Shown in pieces: positions 1 through 10,881 of a stretch of DNA of 64,000 nt (position 1 is the first letter of the stretch; every line of letters begins with the position of its first letter). The stretch is from Shewanella sp. (lineage in GTDB: Bacteria; Pseudomonadota; Gammaproteobacteria; Enterobacterales; Shewanellaceae). A program made the position numbers and the translations under genes. The stretch spans positions 4,522 to 68,521 of the forward strand of contig NZ_JABSSM010000004.1 in NCBI RefSeq assembly GCF_013214165.1, read 5' to 3'. The notes beneath the pieces were generated by a model that was given only the letters and a program-made list of their open reading frames with translations, was not told the DNA's origin and ran no database searches.

Positions 1-1277
1 TAGCTCAAAATATGACGGTCTTGGCCATTAATGGTGACGGTTTTCTTACCTTCACCTACGTTCTCTTCCACTGTTTTCTCAGGATCGAGCGCTTCTCTGT
101 ATTGATCGAAGTAGGCTATTTCGAGCTTAGTTCCTACCTTGATACTACCCGACTGTGCCTCTAGTTGACCAATCAAAAGTTTGACTAAGGTCGATTTGCC
201 ACAACCATTGGGACCAATCAGCGCGATTCGGTCTCCGCGCATCACAGCCGAGGTAAAATCCTTGACCAAGTTCTTGTCTGGCAGGTTGTAGTTCAGGTTT
301 TCGATATCGAAAACAAGCTTGCCTGAACGATCGGTATCGGCCACGGCCATCTTAGCCCCGCCTTGTCGATTGAGGCGCGCCATACGTTCGACTCGCAACG
401 CCTTTAATGCACGAACGCGACCTTCGTTACGTGTGCGTCTGGCCTTCACACCCTGACGGATCCAGGTTTCTTCTTCCGCTAATCGCTTATCAAATAGCGC
501 ATTTTGCTCGGCTTCGACGCGTAACCATTCGGCCTTGCCATCGAGATATACCTGGTAGCTACCAGGCCAGGAGGTAATGACACCGCGATCGAGATCGACA
601 ATGCGGGTCGCCATACGTTGAATAAAGCCCCTATCGTGGCTGATAAATACGATAGCGCCCTTGTAACTTAACAAAAACTGCTCCAACCATTCGATAGTAT
701 CGATATCCAGATGGTTGGTAGGCTCATCGAGTAATAACAAATCAGGCTCACTGACCAAGGCTCTGGCCAAGGCGACCTTACGTTGCCAGCCACCCGACAA
801 TTCAGTCAAGGTACTGTCGGGGTCTAGACCCAATAGTTCACAGTTCTGATTAATACGACTGTCTAACTGCCAACCATTGAGGTGATCAATATCTTCCTGA
901 AGCCGCTCCATTTGCTTAAGCATGCGGTCCATCTGCTCCGGCTCTGCGGTGCCGACATCGTGGGCCAGCTGATGATATCGTTCTAGCTTTTCACCCACCT
1001 CTTGCAGGCCGGCGGAAATGTAGGAGTAGACAGAGCCTTGCTCGGCTTTGGGTGGATCTTGCTGTAAACGACTCACCTTAACGTTGCTGGCGATATTAAA
1101 TTCGCCCTCATCGAGCAAGACATCGCCGCTCAATACTTTCATCAGGCTGGACTTACCGGTACCATTGCGGCCAACGATACAGACGCGCTCACCAGGTTCA
1201 ATGGTAAAATCAGCTTTTTGTAATAGTGGGGTGTAGCCATAGGCTAGAGAGCCACTATTAATACGAACAAGACTCAA
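1..1277 (-). CDS. uup: ABC-F ATPase Uup (partial, runs off left edge)
   Basis: Cytosolic ABC-F ATPase; the family acts on ribosomes and nucleic-acid intermediates, and Uup loss raises precise transposon excision. The 425 codons present hold a first ATPase domain with Walker A GRNGTGKSS near residue 37, an LSGG signature and a DEPTNHLD Walker B. The ABC-F linker follows, then a second Walker A, GPNGCGKST (bases 181-240). The end of the second domain and the C-terminal coiled coil lie outside the window. The start is a TTG at 1277: an AGGAG sits 7 bases upstream and no ATG fits the conserved N-terminus MSLVRIN. It begins one base after the stop of the glutaredoxin-like gene, so the two are probably co-transcribed with rlmKL. 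Confidence 0.93.
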   Translation of the reverse strand, partial: MSLVRINSGSLAYGYTPLLQKADFTIEPGERVCIVGRNGTGKSSLMKVLSGDVLLDEGEFNIASNVKVSRLQQDPPKAEQGSVYSYISAGLQEVGEKLERYHQLAHDVGTAEPEQMDRMLKQMERLQEDIDHLNGWQLDSRINQNCELLGLDPDSTLTELSGGWQRKVALARALVSEPDLLLLDEPTNHLDIDTIEWLEQFLLSYKGAIVFISHDRGFIQRMATRIVDLDRGVITSWPGSYQVYLDGKAEWLRVEAEQNALFDKRLAEEETWIRQGVKARRTRNEGRVRALKALRVERMARLNRQGGAKMAVADTDRSGKLVFDIENLNYNLPDKNLVKDFTSAVMRGDRIALIGPNGCGKSTLVKLLIGQLEAQSGSIKVGTKLEIAYFDQYREALDPEKTVEENVGEGKKTVTINGQDRHILS

Positions 1278-1278
1278 T

Positions 1279-1512
1279 TTATGCTCCTAAAAATTTCTTT
1301 AATACATCTTCATCAAATGGCCAATTGAGCTCATTTTGAGAATCTATCTGTTTTAGCACGGGGATACGAATGCCATATTGTTCAGCTAGCTTTTCATCAT
1401 CACAGATGTCTGTTTTTATGTATGAGATACCAGACATCACAATCAACTGCTCGGCTAACTCACACAGATGACACGCATCTGTGTGGAACAAGATATAGGA
1501 CTTACTCGGCAT
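1279..1512 (-). CDS. glutaredoxin family protein (DUF836-like)
   Basis: Small thioredoxin-fold protein of 77 residues. A CxxC motif (CHLC, residues 14-17) follows a first beta strand (YILFHTDA), and a cis-proline-type segment RIPVLK lies near residue 50. These are the marks of the short glutaredoxin-like family (DUF836) often found beside rlmKL in Shewanella and Vibrio. It is presumably a cytosolic thiol oxidoreductase; its substrate is unknown. The ATG overlaps the 3' end of rlmKL by 11 bases and the stop lies one base before the TTG of uup, so it sits in a tightly coupled three-gene unit. Confidence 0.85.
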   Translation of the reverse strand: MPSKSYILFHTDACHLCELAEQLIVMSGISYIKTDICDDEKLAEQYGIRIPVLKQIDSQNELNWPFDEDVLKKFLGA

Positions 1513-3637
1513 GCGTTAGCAGCCAGGTATTATGGATCTGTGGGTTACGCTTAAAATCCATCGGTAAAGTTTGGCTGTCGATATTTTCAACGTTAATGCC
1601 AACAGCTTCGAGGGCTGCTATCTCCATCTTAAACTTACGCTTATTGTTGGAAAAGATGATCTCGCCACCCGGCCTGAGAATTTTAATCAAGTCCGACAGT
1701 AAAGCCACATGATCACGCAATACATCGAAGGAATCTTCCATGCGCTTCGAGTTTGAAAACGTCGGCGGATCGATAAAGATGAAGTCATAAGTATCACGGG
1801 TACGTTTGATCCAAGTCAAACAGTCGGCCTGTACGAACGAATACTTATTGTCATTTAACCCATTTAAGGCAAAATTCTCTTTCGCCCAGCTAATATAGGT
1901 ATTAGACATATCTACGGTCGTCACCGTTTTCGCCCCGCCGAGTGCAGCATGTACCGAAGCCGTCCCCGTATAGGCAAACAGATTGAGGACATCGCGATTG
2001 TTAGACTTTTCACCCACGAGTTTACGGGTGAGCCTATGATCGAGAAAAAGGCCGGTATCGAGATACTCTTTAAGGTTTAACTTAAATTTGGCGTCATATT
2101 CAGTGGTGATAAGCTCAAGCTTAGTCGTTGAGAGCTTCTCATACTGATTAGTGCCTTTTTGACGCTCACGCTTCTTCAAGATGATGTTCTTAGGATCGAT
2201 ACCAATCGCGCTCGGTAAGGCAATAAGCACATCGGTCAAACGACGCTTGGTCACAGACTCGGGAATATCCATTGGCGCGGTATACTCTTGTATAACGACA
2301 TAATCCAGGTATTTATCGATGGCAACTTTATAATCTGGTAGATCGGCATCATAGATACGGTAACTGTCGATACCCTCTTTCTTAGCCCACTTCTTAAGTT
2401 GCTTATAATTCTTCTTAATCCGATTAGCGAAAGGCACGGCAATATCGCTAACATCACCGTCTCTCTTGATATTCTCAGGGTCGACGCGGCGAGTATTATC
2501 AGCATGAACAGTATAAAGATTGAATGCACAATCCAGTGGACCATTACTCATCTTCATCTGTTTATCGGCTTTGAGCTTCAAGGCGGATAACAGCTCTTTA
2601 TCACTGTTTAACATGGCTAGTTTCCAGCCACCAAATTCAGCCTTAAACTTATCACCCAACTGATAATAGAGCTGGAGCAGCTCAGTAACTGTGCCTAAAC
2701 GTTCACCGTAGGGAGGGTTACTGATAAGGTAACCCGATGCTTCCGGTACTTTAACCTCTAAAACATCGCTAACATTAAATTCGATTAAGTCACTCACACC
2801 GGCATTTTCTGCGTTTTGTTTAGCGATAGAGATGAGATGAGGCTGTATGTCTGACCCATAAAATTTAGTGGTACAGCGGGTTATGCCTATAGAGGCTCGA
2901 GCACGAGCCTCATTGAGTAATTCTTGCCAATGTTTGTCATTATGTCTCAGCCAATGCTCAAAACCAAAGCGCTCACGATGAAGACCCGGCGCAATATCAC
3001 AAGCCATCATGGCAGCTTCAATCAAGATAGTGCCACTACCACAGAAAGGGTCGAGCAGTGAAACAGGATCTTGCTTCCAGCCACTACGCACCAGCATATT
3101 TGCGGCAAGATTCTCTTTTAAAGGGGCTTCACCTGTGGTCGAGCGATAACCACGCTTATGCAGAGCAGGTCCGGAGAAATTCAAGCCTATGGTTATCTCT
3201 CCACGACGGTAGTGGGCGTCGATTCGAAAATCTGCATTGTCGCGAGAGACATCTGGCCTTGAAAAATCATCGTCGCGAAAACGATCGACGATGGCATCTT
3301 TTATCTTGAGTGCACCGTACATGGTGTTATTGATGAAACCACCTTGACCGTGAAAATCGACGCTAAATGTGCTGCGATTAGAAAACTGCATCTGCCAATC
3401 TATACCATAAGCAGCATTATAGAGCTGCTCAGGTGACTCGCATGGCCCTTTGTGGATGACGAAAATGATTCGACTCGCCAAACGTGACCAAAGCGTAATT
3501 CGATAACCTAGCTCGAGAGATGCCGTAAAGTAGACACCCGCCACGCTCTCTTTGATTCCAGAGGCACCGAGCTCAGCTAACTCGAGTGATAACGCATATT
3601 CATAGCCCCTAGGAGCCGCAGCAAAAAAATTTAACAT
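1502..3637 (-). CDS. rlmL: bifunctional 23S rRNA methyltransferase RlmKL
   Basis: Fusion enzyme that methylates 23S rRNA at G2445 (m2G, RlmL half) and G2069 (m7G, RlmK half) during large-subunit assembly. An N-terminal THUMP-type region is followed by the RlmL SAM-binding motif [14 protein letters not shown] near residue 190 and the catalytic NPPYGERLG. The C-terminal half has its own SAM motif ([14 protein letters not shown]) and an [12 protein letters not shown] motif. About 711 residues, full length for the family. A GTG at 3652 would add five residues, but the ATG at 3637 begins the conserved [11 protein letters not shown] and is preferred; neither has a clear Shine-Dalgarno. It heads the rlmKL-glutaredoxin-uup unit. 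Confidence 0.95.
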   Translation of the reverse strand: MLNFFAAAPRGYEYALSLELAELGASGIKESVAGVYFTASLELGYRITLWSRLASRIIFVIHKGPCESPEQLYNAAYGIDWQMQFSNRSTFSVDFHGQGGFINNTMYGALKIKDAIVDRFRDDDFSRPDVSRDNADFRIDAHYRRGEITIGLNFSGPALHKRGYRSTTGEAPLKENLAANMLVRSGWKQDPVSLLDPFCGSGTILIEAAMMACDIAPGLHRERFGFEHWLRHNDKHWQELLNEARARASIGITRCTTKFYGSDIQPHLISIAKQNAENAGVSDLIEFNVSDVLEVKVPEASGYLISNPPYGERLGTVTELLQLYYQLGDKFKAEFGGWKLAMLNSDKELLSALKLKADKQMKMSNGPLDCAFNLYTVHADNTRRVDPENIKRDGDVSDIAVPFANRIKKNYKQLKKWAKKEGIDSYRIYDADLPDYKVAIDKYLDYVVIQEYTAPMDIPESVTKRRLTDVLIALPSAIGIDPKNIILKKRERQKGTNQYEKLSTTKLELITTEYDAKFKLNLKEYLDTGLFLDHRLTRKLVGEKSNNRDVLNLFAYTGTASVHAALGGAKTVTTVDMSNTYISWAKENFALNGLNDNKYSFVQADCLTWIKRTRDTYDFIFIDPPTFSNSKRMEDSFDVLRDHVALLSDLIKILRPGGEIIFSNNKRKFKMEIAALEAVGINVENIDSQTLPMDFKRNPQIHNTWLLTHAE

Positions 3638-3993
3638 CGTATAGATAGACACACAGTAAAAATTAATCAGACATTATACCTTGATGAGCACCGAAATGAT
3701 AAAAAGTTATTGGCTCTCATGGAGATTATTCCCGTTATGATCGACTTGCTTGTAGCAAGACAGCCCACTGCGGAGGCGCGGAGGCAAGAAGAAACTCGTT
3801 AACCTTAGCCTAAGACGTTAAATCGGACGCGGGTTGGGGCAGTGTAAGAGCCAATCTGACTCCACTTTTTATGGCTCTTATCGAACATAAGTTTTAATTA
3901 ACATGAGTTGAAATGATGCTAGCTAAAGCGCTTATCTATGATAGCCACTGGATGAGAACTGAAACTGGAACTGGAGCTTGCTAGTAGACTAAA
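3638..3993. other. intergenic region upstream of rlmL
   Basis: No convincing gene in about 355 bases. On the minus strand a TATAAT hexamer at 3673-3678 is a plausible -10 for rlmL, with no good -35. The short motif AGAGCCA occurs several times; two copies around 3850-3885 face each other and could pair across a loop, and another is near 3712. A short stem (CTTGCT/AGCAAG) lies near 3748-3762. A small RNA cannot be excluded, but nothing in the sequence identifies one. Confidence 0.4.
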
Positions 3994-4527
3994 TTATGCC
4001 GCCACAATCTGCCGATTAACCATGATGGGATGCAGTCTATCGTGCATCACTTTAATACATTCGAATTGACCCAGTGATTTGCTATCACTCAGTGGTAACT
4101 CTTGGTCCAGTAACATCACCAATGAGGCTTGAACACTCGTGTCAACGACCAAGACTCGTGCTTTTTCCCCCTGACAAGACAAGTGAAAAATTTTACCCAG
4201 CTCGCTAAAGACACACATACTACTGGTAGAGAAAAACCATGACTTAGGCATTTGTGGTTTTAAAAGAAAATGTGCAGCAGTGGCATTGAGCGCTAGCTGA
4301 ACTTGCAAAGCCCCCGTTATGCGTAATGACTTTGAGAGAAGATCTAGAAACTCAATATAAAATTTGGCATGACTCATATCAAACTCTAACGCCATTAAAG
4401 CATCAGGAATTAAGGTTTTCATTTTATAAGGGGTCAAAAAATCCATCTCTGAGCCTAAGGATACGCTTAACACTCCATACGCATCATTACATTTCCATTG
4501 CCAACCCCTTGTTGGCATTAATAACAT
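3994..4527 (-). CDS. zapC: cell division protein ZapC
   Basis: ZapC is a cytosolic FtsZ-associated protein that stabilises and bundles FtsZ protofilaments at the division ring; it is nonessential in E. coli. The 177-residue product has the family's start MLLMPTRGWQWK, the internal NATAAHFLLKPQMPKSWFF block and the conserved region around LSDSKSLGQFECIKVMHDRL. It lies 165 bases downstream of pyrD on the same strand, and the pyrD-zapC pairing is also found in E. coli. The spacer holds a GC-rich palindrome (GATCGCGCGATC, about 4652-4663), so it may have its own promoter. Confidence 0.9.
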   Translation of the reverse strand: MLLMPTRGWQWKCNDAYGVLSVSLGSEMDFLTPYKMKTLIPDALMALEFDMSHAKFYIEFLDLLSKSLRITGALQVQLALNATAAHFLLKPQMPKSWFFSTSSMCVFSELGKIFHLSCQGEKARVLVVDTSVQASLVMLLDQELPLSDSKSLGQFECIKVMHDRLHPIMVNRQIVAA

Positions 4528-4692
4528 AACCTTTACCTTTATATAGAATACAAATCGATAATAGATGATATTTTGCTCAATATCAAAAAATAATGAAAAT
4601 AAATTGAACCAGATAACAGCATCTTACAACGACCATACGCGATCAAATTGCGATCGCGCGATCTTAAATAGCCCTGAAAAACGATCGCTTAA

Positions 4693-5712
4693 TTAGCGAA
4701 CTCGATATGCATTGACTATGTCTTTAATTAATTCAGGTCCCTGATAAATAAATCCTGAAAATATTTGCACCATACTGGCTCCCGCATCAAGTTTATCTAG
4801 CGCGTCGGCTGCTGAGTTAATGCCACCAACACCTATGATAGGCACCTCACCTTGAAGACAATCTGAAAGTTGTTTTATTACAGATGTAGACAATGAATTC
4901 AGTGGCTTACCACTTAGCCCGCCAGCTTCATTTGCATTGACAAGCCCGCTAACACCATCACGGCTTAAGGTGGTATTGGTAGCAATAGCCCCATCAAATT
5001 TGTTGCGAATGAGCGAAACGGCAATCTTCTCAATTTCATCAGGGGTTAAATCAGGCGCGATCTTTAATGCCAGAGGCACATACTTGCCATGCTTGAGTGC
5101 GAGATCTTTCTGCTTCTCTTTAAGTGATCTCAAGAGATCGTCGAGCAGATCCCCATACTGCAAACTTCTCAAACCAGGTGTATTTGGAGAGGAAATATTA
5201 ACAGTAATATATGCCGCGTATGGGTACACTTTCTCCATACAGATCAAATAATCATCCTTGCCCTGCTCTACCGGAGTATCTTTATTCTTACCGATATTGA
5301 CGCCAACCAAGGCAGCGGATTTTACCTTTTTTAGGTTAGTAATAAGATTATCGACTCCCTTATTATTGAAACCCATTCTATTGATTATGGCTTTTGCAGG
5401 CGTTAATCTAAATAGACGTGGTTGCTCATTACCTGCCTGGGGCTTGGGTGTGACTGTGCCCACTTCGATATGTCCAAAACCCATAGCATGAAAACCGTCT
5501 ATACATTCACCATCCTTGTCCATACCTGCGGCTAAACCGACAGGATTAGGAAAGGTTATCCCCATAAACTCAACAGGTGCTTGTTCAAACGTCTGGGCGT
5601 AGAAACAATTTAACGGGCTATTCGCCGTGGATTTAAGGCTGCTGAGTGCGATATGGTGCGCTCTCTCAGGATCCATTTGGAACATGACTTGTTGAGCGAT
5701 TTTGTAAAACAT
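4693..5712 (-). CDS. pyrD: dihydroorotate dehydrogenase (quinone), class 2
   Basis: Membrane-associated FMN enzyme of pyrimidine synthesis that oxidises dihydroorotate to orotate and passes electrons to quinone. At 339 residues it matches the E. coli enzyme. The amphipathic N-terminus ([20 protein letters not shown]) is the class 2 membrane-contact segment. The active-site stretch [11 protein letters not shown] near residue 172 carries the catalytic serine expected of class 2. FMN-phosphate binding glycines are in [12 protein letters not shown] strong Shine-Dalgarno (AGGAGAAAG) precedes the ATG. The gdhB terminator lies immediately upstream, so pyrD transcription probably starts in that short gap or reads through. 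Confidence 0.97.
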   Translation of the reverse strand: MFYKIAQQVMFQMDPERAHHIALSSLKSTANSPLNCFYAQTFEQAPVEFMGITFPNPVGLAAGMDKDGECIDGFHAMGFGHIEVGTVTPKPQAGNEQPRLFRLTPAKAIINRMGFNNKGVDNLITNLKKVKSAALVGVNIGKNKDTPVEQGKDDYLICMEKVYPYAAYITVNISSPNTPGLRSLQYGDLLDDLLRSLKEKQKDLALKHGKYVPLALKIAPDLTPDEIEKIAVSLIRNKFDGAIATNTTLSRDGVSGLVNANEAGGLSGKPLNSLSTSVIKQLSDCLQGEVPIIGVGGINSAADALDKLDAGASMVQIFSGFIYQGPELIKDIVNAYRVR

Positions 5713-5728
5713 GCTTTCTCCTAGGCCG

Positions 5729-5755
5729 AAAAAAGCCCCGGCAAATGCCAGGGCT
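5729..5755 (-). terminator. Rho-independent terminator of gdhB
   Basis: On the minus strand a 10-bp stem (AGCCCTGGCA / TGCCGGGGCT, one G-U pair) with a two-base loop is followed by six T residues. It lies 22 bases past the gdhB stop and just before the pyrD ribosome binding site. Confidence 0.9.
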
Positions 5756-5776
5756 GATTAATATTATTATGTACTT

Positions 5777-8700
5777 TTAACCTTCACAATGAAGAATCAA
5801 AAGATTTAGCTCACGTAAGGCGACAGAGAACTTAGCAAACTCATGGCTTTGCGAAGTTTTAAAGTCTGCGAGCATATGGAACCATCTCTCCAACAAGCCC
5901 TGATTAGAGTCTATCCACTGATCGATCATGGTATCAGCATCACAAGTTGAGGTACATGATCTTAGCACCACTGAACTCAGTGAGCGCTGTTGCCAATCTA
6001 ACTCTTCTCTAAATGCCGCTCTGGCAAGTGCTTGCCAGTGGTTAGCGACTGGTTGTTCATTGATCTGATCGAGGAACCAATGCAGATCAACACGTGCACC
6101 TAGCTTGAAGTAAGTTTGGGCAACCAGTGCAATAGGCTTACTTTCTAACTCAGCAATTTGAGCAATATCCAGTGCAGAAAATAGCGTGCTCATGTTAACC
6201 ACATTCGTCGCTATGGGTTCATTGACCCCCTCTTTCACCAGTGCCGCAATTTCAGCTTGTATGCCTTTAACTTCGGCTTCAACGATATAGCCATGAACAT
6301 TGGCTTTTAAATCGGCGAACACAGGACTGAAAAACGCGACAGACTGCTCAATGCTGTGACTGCGATTACGATGGCGCAGGAACCAGCGACAGGCTCGACG
6401 AATATTACGACGTAATTGATGCAACATCTCGCCTTGTACTACCGCAGGGATAATACCATTGAGTGAAGTGATCTCTTTCGTTAAATCAGCTAAACCAAAT
6501 ACTTCACGAGCCATGGTATAACAAATCGCGGCTTCGGCGACTGAAGCGCCAGTCTCATCTTGCATACGTTGAACAAAATTCAAGCCCAAATCATTCACCA
6601 ACTCATTGGCCAATGAAGTCGCTATGATCTCGCCGCGCAGAGGGTGAGCAGCCATGCGGTCGCTGTATCTCTCTTGTAATTGCTGTGGGAAATAAGCAAT
6701 CAGTAATTGACTCAAGAAGGGGTCTTCGGTAATTTCTGGTGTCAATAACTGCTCTTTTAGCACCATTTTTGCGTATGCAACCAGTACAGATAACTCAGGA
6801 CGAGTCAAGGGCTTACCGTTCGCTAAGCGTTCTGCCAGCTCATCTTCCGAAGGCAGGAACTCGAGTCCCCTATCTAGCTTGCCATTTTTCTCCAGATAGT
6901 GAATGAAGCGGATCTGCTCTTTTAACTGCTCAGCGCCACGAACCTGGGTCACTGAAATTGTCCGGGTTTGATCGTTACAATCCTGAAGGACGATACGGCC
7001 GACTTCATCTGTCATCTCGACCAAGAGACGGTTACGTTGCTTAAGTGTCATCTCACCATCGGCAACCAGGGCATTAAGCAAGATCTTAATATTCACTTCA
7101 TTATCGGAACAATCGACGCCACCGACATTATCAACGAAATCGGTATTAATACGGCCACCTTGGGTAGCATACTCAATACGGCCTAGCTGAGTACAACCTA
7201 AGTTACCGCCTTCACCTATGATTCTTGCGTTAACTTCGTCACCATTAACACGCAGTGCGTCATTCGCTCTATCACCCACTTCCGCGTGAGTTTCAGTCGA
7301 TGCCTTCACATACGTACCTATGCCACCATTCCAGATAAGATCGACATTCATCTTCAGCAGCTCTTTAAGCAGCTCTGTCGGCGTCATCGTCGTCTTCTTG
7401 GTGCCTAACATCTCCTTCATCTCTGCAGACAGAGGGATCTTCTTAGCCGAGCGTAAGAATATCCCGCCCCCTTTAGAGATCAATTCCTTATTGTAATCAT
7501 CCCAGCTAGAACGAGGCAAGTCGAATAAACGAGCACGTTCCTTATAACTCGATGCTGCATCAGGGTTTGGATCGATGAAGATATGCAGATGGTTGAACGC
7601 CGCAACGAGACGGATATGCTCCGAGAGCAACATGCCATTACCAAATACATCTCCCGCCATATCGCCAATGGCTAAACAGGTGAAATCAGTGGTCTGGCAA
7701 TCGATACCTATTTCACGGAAATGACGTTTAACCGACTCCCAAGCACCACGAGCCGTGATCCCCATCTTCTTGTGATCGTAGCCATTGCTGCCACCGGAGG
7801 CGAATGCGTCACCTAACCAAAAATTATACTCCTCAGAGATACTGTTAGCGATATCTGAGAAGGTCGCCGTGCCTTTATCAGCAGCAACAACCAGGTAAGG
7901 GTCGTCGTCATCATGGCGTACAACGTTCTTGGGTGGGATAACTTCACCTTCGATGATGTTATCTGAGATGTCCAGTAGACCACGAATGAATATCCGATAA
8001 CATGCCTGACCTTCAGAGAAGTAGGCTTCGCGGCCGCCATCTGTTGGCAGCTGCTTACAGACGAATCCACCTTTCGCTCCAACGGGAACAATCACGGTAT
8101 TCTTCACTTGCTGCGCCTTAACTAAGCCCAGCACTTCAGTTCTGAAATCTTCACGTCTGTCAGACCAACGCAGGCCACCACGGGCTACTTTCCCGCCCCT
8201 AAGGTGTACACCTTCTACTCTCGGTGAGTAGACAAATATCTCAAATTTGGGCAGCGGACGTGGCATCTCGGGGATCTCTTCCGGGGCAAACTTAAATGAC
8301 ACATAAGGCTTAACAGCCCCGTCATCGGCAGTTTGATAGAAGTTAGTCCTTAATGTGGCATTGATAAGGTCTAAATAACGACGAATAATTCTGTCATCAT
8401 CTAAGCTAGACACGTCCTCTAATCGTAAGTCTATCTGTTCAACAAACTTGCCCAAGGTGCGGGTCTTAAGTTTGGGGTTAAACTTACGAATGAACATTTT
8501 AACCAGCAGATCGGCGAGCTGAGGATAGCGGGTAAATGTCTCTTCGATATACGCTTGGCTGAATGTCGCATCTATTTGACGCATGTATTTCGCATAAGCA
8601 CGCAGTATAGACACTTCGCGACCGCTAAGACCCGTTGCCAGCACTAAACGGTTAAAACCATCGTCCTCAAGTTGCTTCTTCCATACCTGATAAAGCGCAT

Positions 8701-10615
8701 CCTGGAATCTGTCTTGACTCTCTGCAACATTTTCAGTGGTAGAGCCCTGAACTGTCATCAGGAAGTCTAAGATCCAATAAGTATTGCCATCGGAGGTTTT
8801 TATCTCATAGGGACGCTCATTGATCACTCTAAGACCGAAATTCTCCAGCATAGGCAAGACATCAGAAAGATGGATCGGCTCATCCTTATGAAACAGCTTC
8901 AAGCGCACTTTACTATTATTTAATATTGTTTCCTGGGGGAGATAAAACAGCATACCCAGTTTATGAGCATCATCCAATGCTTCGAGCTGCAAAATATCCA
9001 CAAGCGCCGAGCTGGGTAATACATCTTCTTGATAGCTACGTGGGAATGCGGTGATATAACGCTTCATGAGCCTGGTGCCAGACTCTTCGCCACGGGCACT
9101 GTTGAGGGAATCATTAAGCTTATCTTCCCAAGAACGAGCGGCTTCGGTTAAATTATTTTCAATGGCAGCCACGTCTACATCCATGCTGTTGTTGTCGACT
9201 TTCACTATATAGTGAGTACGCGCAAGAGTTGATTCTGAAAAATAGGTGGTAAACTCAACCTCGGCATCGCTGTTAAAATGCTGAGCCAAAATACGTTGAG
9301 TATCTTCACGTAACTTAGTGTTGTACCTGTCTTTAGACACATAGACCAGACAAGAGAAGAAGCGTCCGAAGCCATCTTTACGCACAAACAGCTTTAACTT
9401 ATCTCGGTCTTGCATCTCGAGTACGCCGTGAGCGACATAAGCCAGCTCATCTACATTACCTTGTATGAGTTCATCTCTGGGCAAGGTCTCAAGTATATGC
9501 ATTAAGGCTTTATAATCGTGAGAGCGAGGTGTTAACCCTGAGCGGTCCAGCACGCGCTGGACTTTTTCGGCCAATAGTGGAATTTCACGTGGGCTACGGT
9601 TATACAGATTCGAGGCATAAAGGCCTAAGAATCTATCTTCGCCTATCACGTTACCTTGCTTATCGAAACGCTTAACGCCAACATAATCCACATAAGCGGG
9701 ACGATGGACCCGGCTTTTTTCGCTGCTCTTGGTCAGCAGTAGCAAGCTATGATCTAGGGCTTCTTTACGTGCGCTTTCTGAAAAGCTAGACAATAACAAT
9801 CCAACCTCTGGCTGAGGTTTACCAGGGATGTTCATCAAGCCTAAGCTTGATGTCGTATCGGGGATCAGCTCAAGATCGCCTTCAACTTTATGTAAGTCAT
9901 ACCGACGATATCCGAGCAGGGTGAAGTGATGATTATTCAGATAGTTAAGGAAGTCAGTGGCCTCTTTAAGCTCTTGCTTTTCACCTGGGTAGGGACGTGT
10001 CGCAAGTTCTTTAATCGTTTCATCAAGCTTAGCGGACATCGGCCCCCAGTCATTGACAGAGGCGGCAACATCACCAAGTACAGATGCAATCTCTTTTTCT
10101 ATCTGTTTAATATCATCTTTACTACTGAGTCTGTCAATCTCGATGAGGAATACGGCAACCTTTTCGAGTTTACCTTGGCCGTCGTCGCCATAGATAACTT
10201 GAGTGATTGCATCATGGGTGCGCTTAATCGACAGGGGAGTATGCAGCATCATATGCGTAGTGATGCCGATACGATTGAGTGCCATACCCACAGAATCAAC
10301 TAAAAAAGGCATATCAGGTTGAATGATTTCTATGATTGAATGCGTTGATTGCCAACCGTGCTTCGACTGACTGGGATTAAAAACCCGAATATGTGACTCG
10401 CCTTTTACGGTCATATTGGCGGCATTCCACAAACTTAATACTGCACCATAAAGATCGCTGTCGTTACGGGACTTAAGATCGTCTTTCGACATGTGGGCAT
10501 ACAGACAGGTGGCAAACTGCTCTACCTGTTTTACTTGTGTAGTAGGAACTTTTGCATGAATAAGATTGACTACGTTTTCGAGCAGTACTGAAGGCATTGC
10601 ATCTTTCAAGGCCAT
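5777..10615 (-). CDS. gdhB: NAD-specific glutamate dehydrogenase, large (180 kDa) class
   Basis: Catabolic cytosolic enzyme converting glutamate to 2-oxoglutarate and ammonium with NAD+. The 1612-residue length is typical of the GDH-180 class known from Streptomyces, Pseudomonas and Shewanella. A long N-terminal regulatory region of about 700 residues precedes the catalytic core. The core holds GGLRWSDRREDFRTEVLGLVKAQ near residue 810, the lysine-rich VPVGAKGGFV, and a Rossmann region around GDMAGDVFGNGMLLS. An alpha-helical C-terminal domain follows. Shine-Dalgarno AAGGAAA precedes the ATG. It is a single-gene transcript ending at its own terminator. This class is allosterically controlled by amino acids in relatives, but no regulatory site was recognised upstream. 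Confidence 0.96.
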   Translation of the reverse strand: MALKDAMPSVLLENVVNLIHAKVPTTQVKQVEQFATCLYAHMSKDDLKSRNDSDLYGAVLSLWNAANMTVKGESHIRVFNPSQSKHGWQSTHSIIEIIQPDMPFLVDSVGMALNRIGITTHMMLHTPLSIKRTHDAITQVIYGDDGQGKLEKVAVFLIEIDRLSSKDDIKQIEKEIASVLGDVAASVNDWGPMSAKLDETIKELATRPYPGEKQELKEATDFLNYLNNHHFTLLGYRRYDLHKVEGDLELIPDTTSSLGLMNIPGKPQPEVGLLLSSFSESARKEALDHSLLLLTKSSEKSRVHRPAYVDYVGVKRFDKQGNVIGEDRFLGLYASNLYNRSPREIPLLAEKVQRVLDRSGLTPRSHDYKALMHILETLPRDELIQGNVDELAYVAHGVLEMQDRDKLKLFVRKDGFGRFFSCLVYVSKDRYNTKLREDTQRILAQHFNSDAEVEFTTYFSESTLARTHYIVKVDNNSMDVDVAAIENNLTEAARSWEDKLNDSLNSARGEESGTRLMKRYITAFPRSYQEDVLPSSALVDILQLEALDDAHKLGMLFYLPQETILNNSKVRLKLFHKDEPIHLSDVLPMLENFGLRVINERPYEIKTSDGNTYWILDFLMTVQGSTTENVAESQDRFQDALYQVWKKQLEDDGFNRLVLATGLSGREVSILRAYAKYMRQIDATFSQAYIEETFTRYPQLADLLVKMFIRKFNPKLKTRTLGKFVEQIDLRLEDVSSLDDDRIIRRYLDLINATLRTNFYQTADDGAVKPYVSFKFAPEEIPEMPRPLPKFEIFVYSPRVEGVHLRGGKVARGGLRWSDRREDFRTEVLGLVKAQQVKNTVIVPVGAKGGFVCKQLPTDGGREAYFSEGQACYRIFIRGLLDISDNIIEGEVIPPKNVVRHDDDDPYLVVAADKGTATFSDIANSISEEYNFWLGDAFASGGSNGYDHKKMGITARGAWESVKRHFREIGIDCQTTDFTCLAIGDMAGDVFGNGMLLSEHIRLVAAFNHLHIFIDPNPDAASSYKERARLFDLPRSSWDDYNKELISKGGGIFLRSAKKIPLSAEMKEMLGTKKTTMTPTELLKELLKMNVDLIWNGGIGTYVKASTETHAEVGDRANDALRVNGDEVNARIIGEGGNLGCTQLGRIEYATQGGRINTDFVDNVGGVDCSDNEVNIKILLNALVADGEMTLKQRNRLLVEMTDEVGRIVLQDCNDQTRTISVTQVRGAEQLKEQIRFIHYLEKNGKLDRGLEFLPSEDELAERLANGKPLTRPELSVLVAYAKMVLKEQLLTPEITEDPFLSQLLIAYFPQQLQERYSDRMAAHPLRGEIIATSLANELVNDLGLNFVQRMQDETGASVAEAAICYTMAREVFGLADLTKEITSLNGIIPAVVQGEMLHQLRRNIRRACRWFLRHRNRSHSIEQSVAFFSPVFADLKANVHGYIVEAEVKGIQAEIAALVKEGVNEPIATNVVNMSTLFSALDIAQIAELESKPIALVAQTYFKLGARVDLHWFLDQINEQPVANHWQALARAAFREELDWQQRSLSSVVLRSCTSTCDADTMIDQWIDSNQGLLERWFHMLADFKTSQSHEFAKFSVALRELNLLILHCEG

Positions 10616-10853
10616 GTTGGTGTTTCCTTTAAGGGTCTATGGCAGCGCTTTTATAATTTTTGGGATGCTTGTTACAAATGACCAGTCAAAATAGTGTGAC
10701 CTAGGCCATGGGCGAAGTTTATTACTAAAGCGGCCACATTTCGAGAGTTATTTTAGTGGTAGATCCACCTGAAAACCAGTAACTGCGGTATTTAAACCCG
10801 TGAGATGATAAATCAATCGGCATTACAGCGTAACTATTCATTTTCAGCGCAAT

Positions 10854-10874
10854 AAAAAGGGAGCCTAAGCTCCC
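10854..10874 (-). terminator. Terminator of the DUF1302-RND operon
   Basis: Minus strand: GGGAGC-TTAG-GCTCCC stem followed by TTTTT, 8 bases past the stop of the RND exporter gene. It marks the 3' end of the four-gene unit that begins at 17729. Confidence 0.88.
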
Positions 10875-10881
10875 TGTTTAC

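Noticed and set aside
3638..3993. Possible rmf or other small gene between zapC and rlmL
   Set aside because: No reading frame on either strand resembles ribosome modulation factor or any other known small protein.
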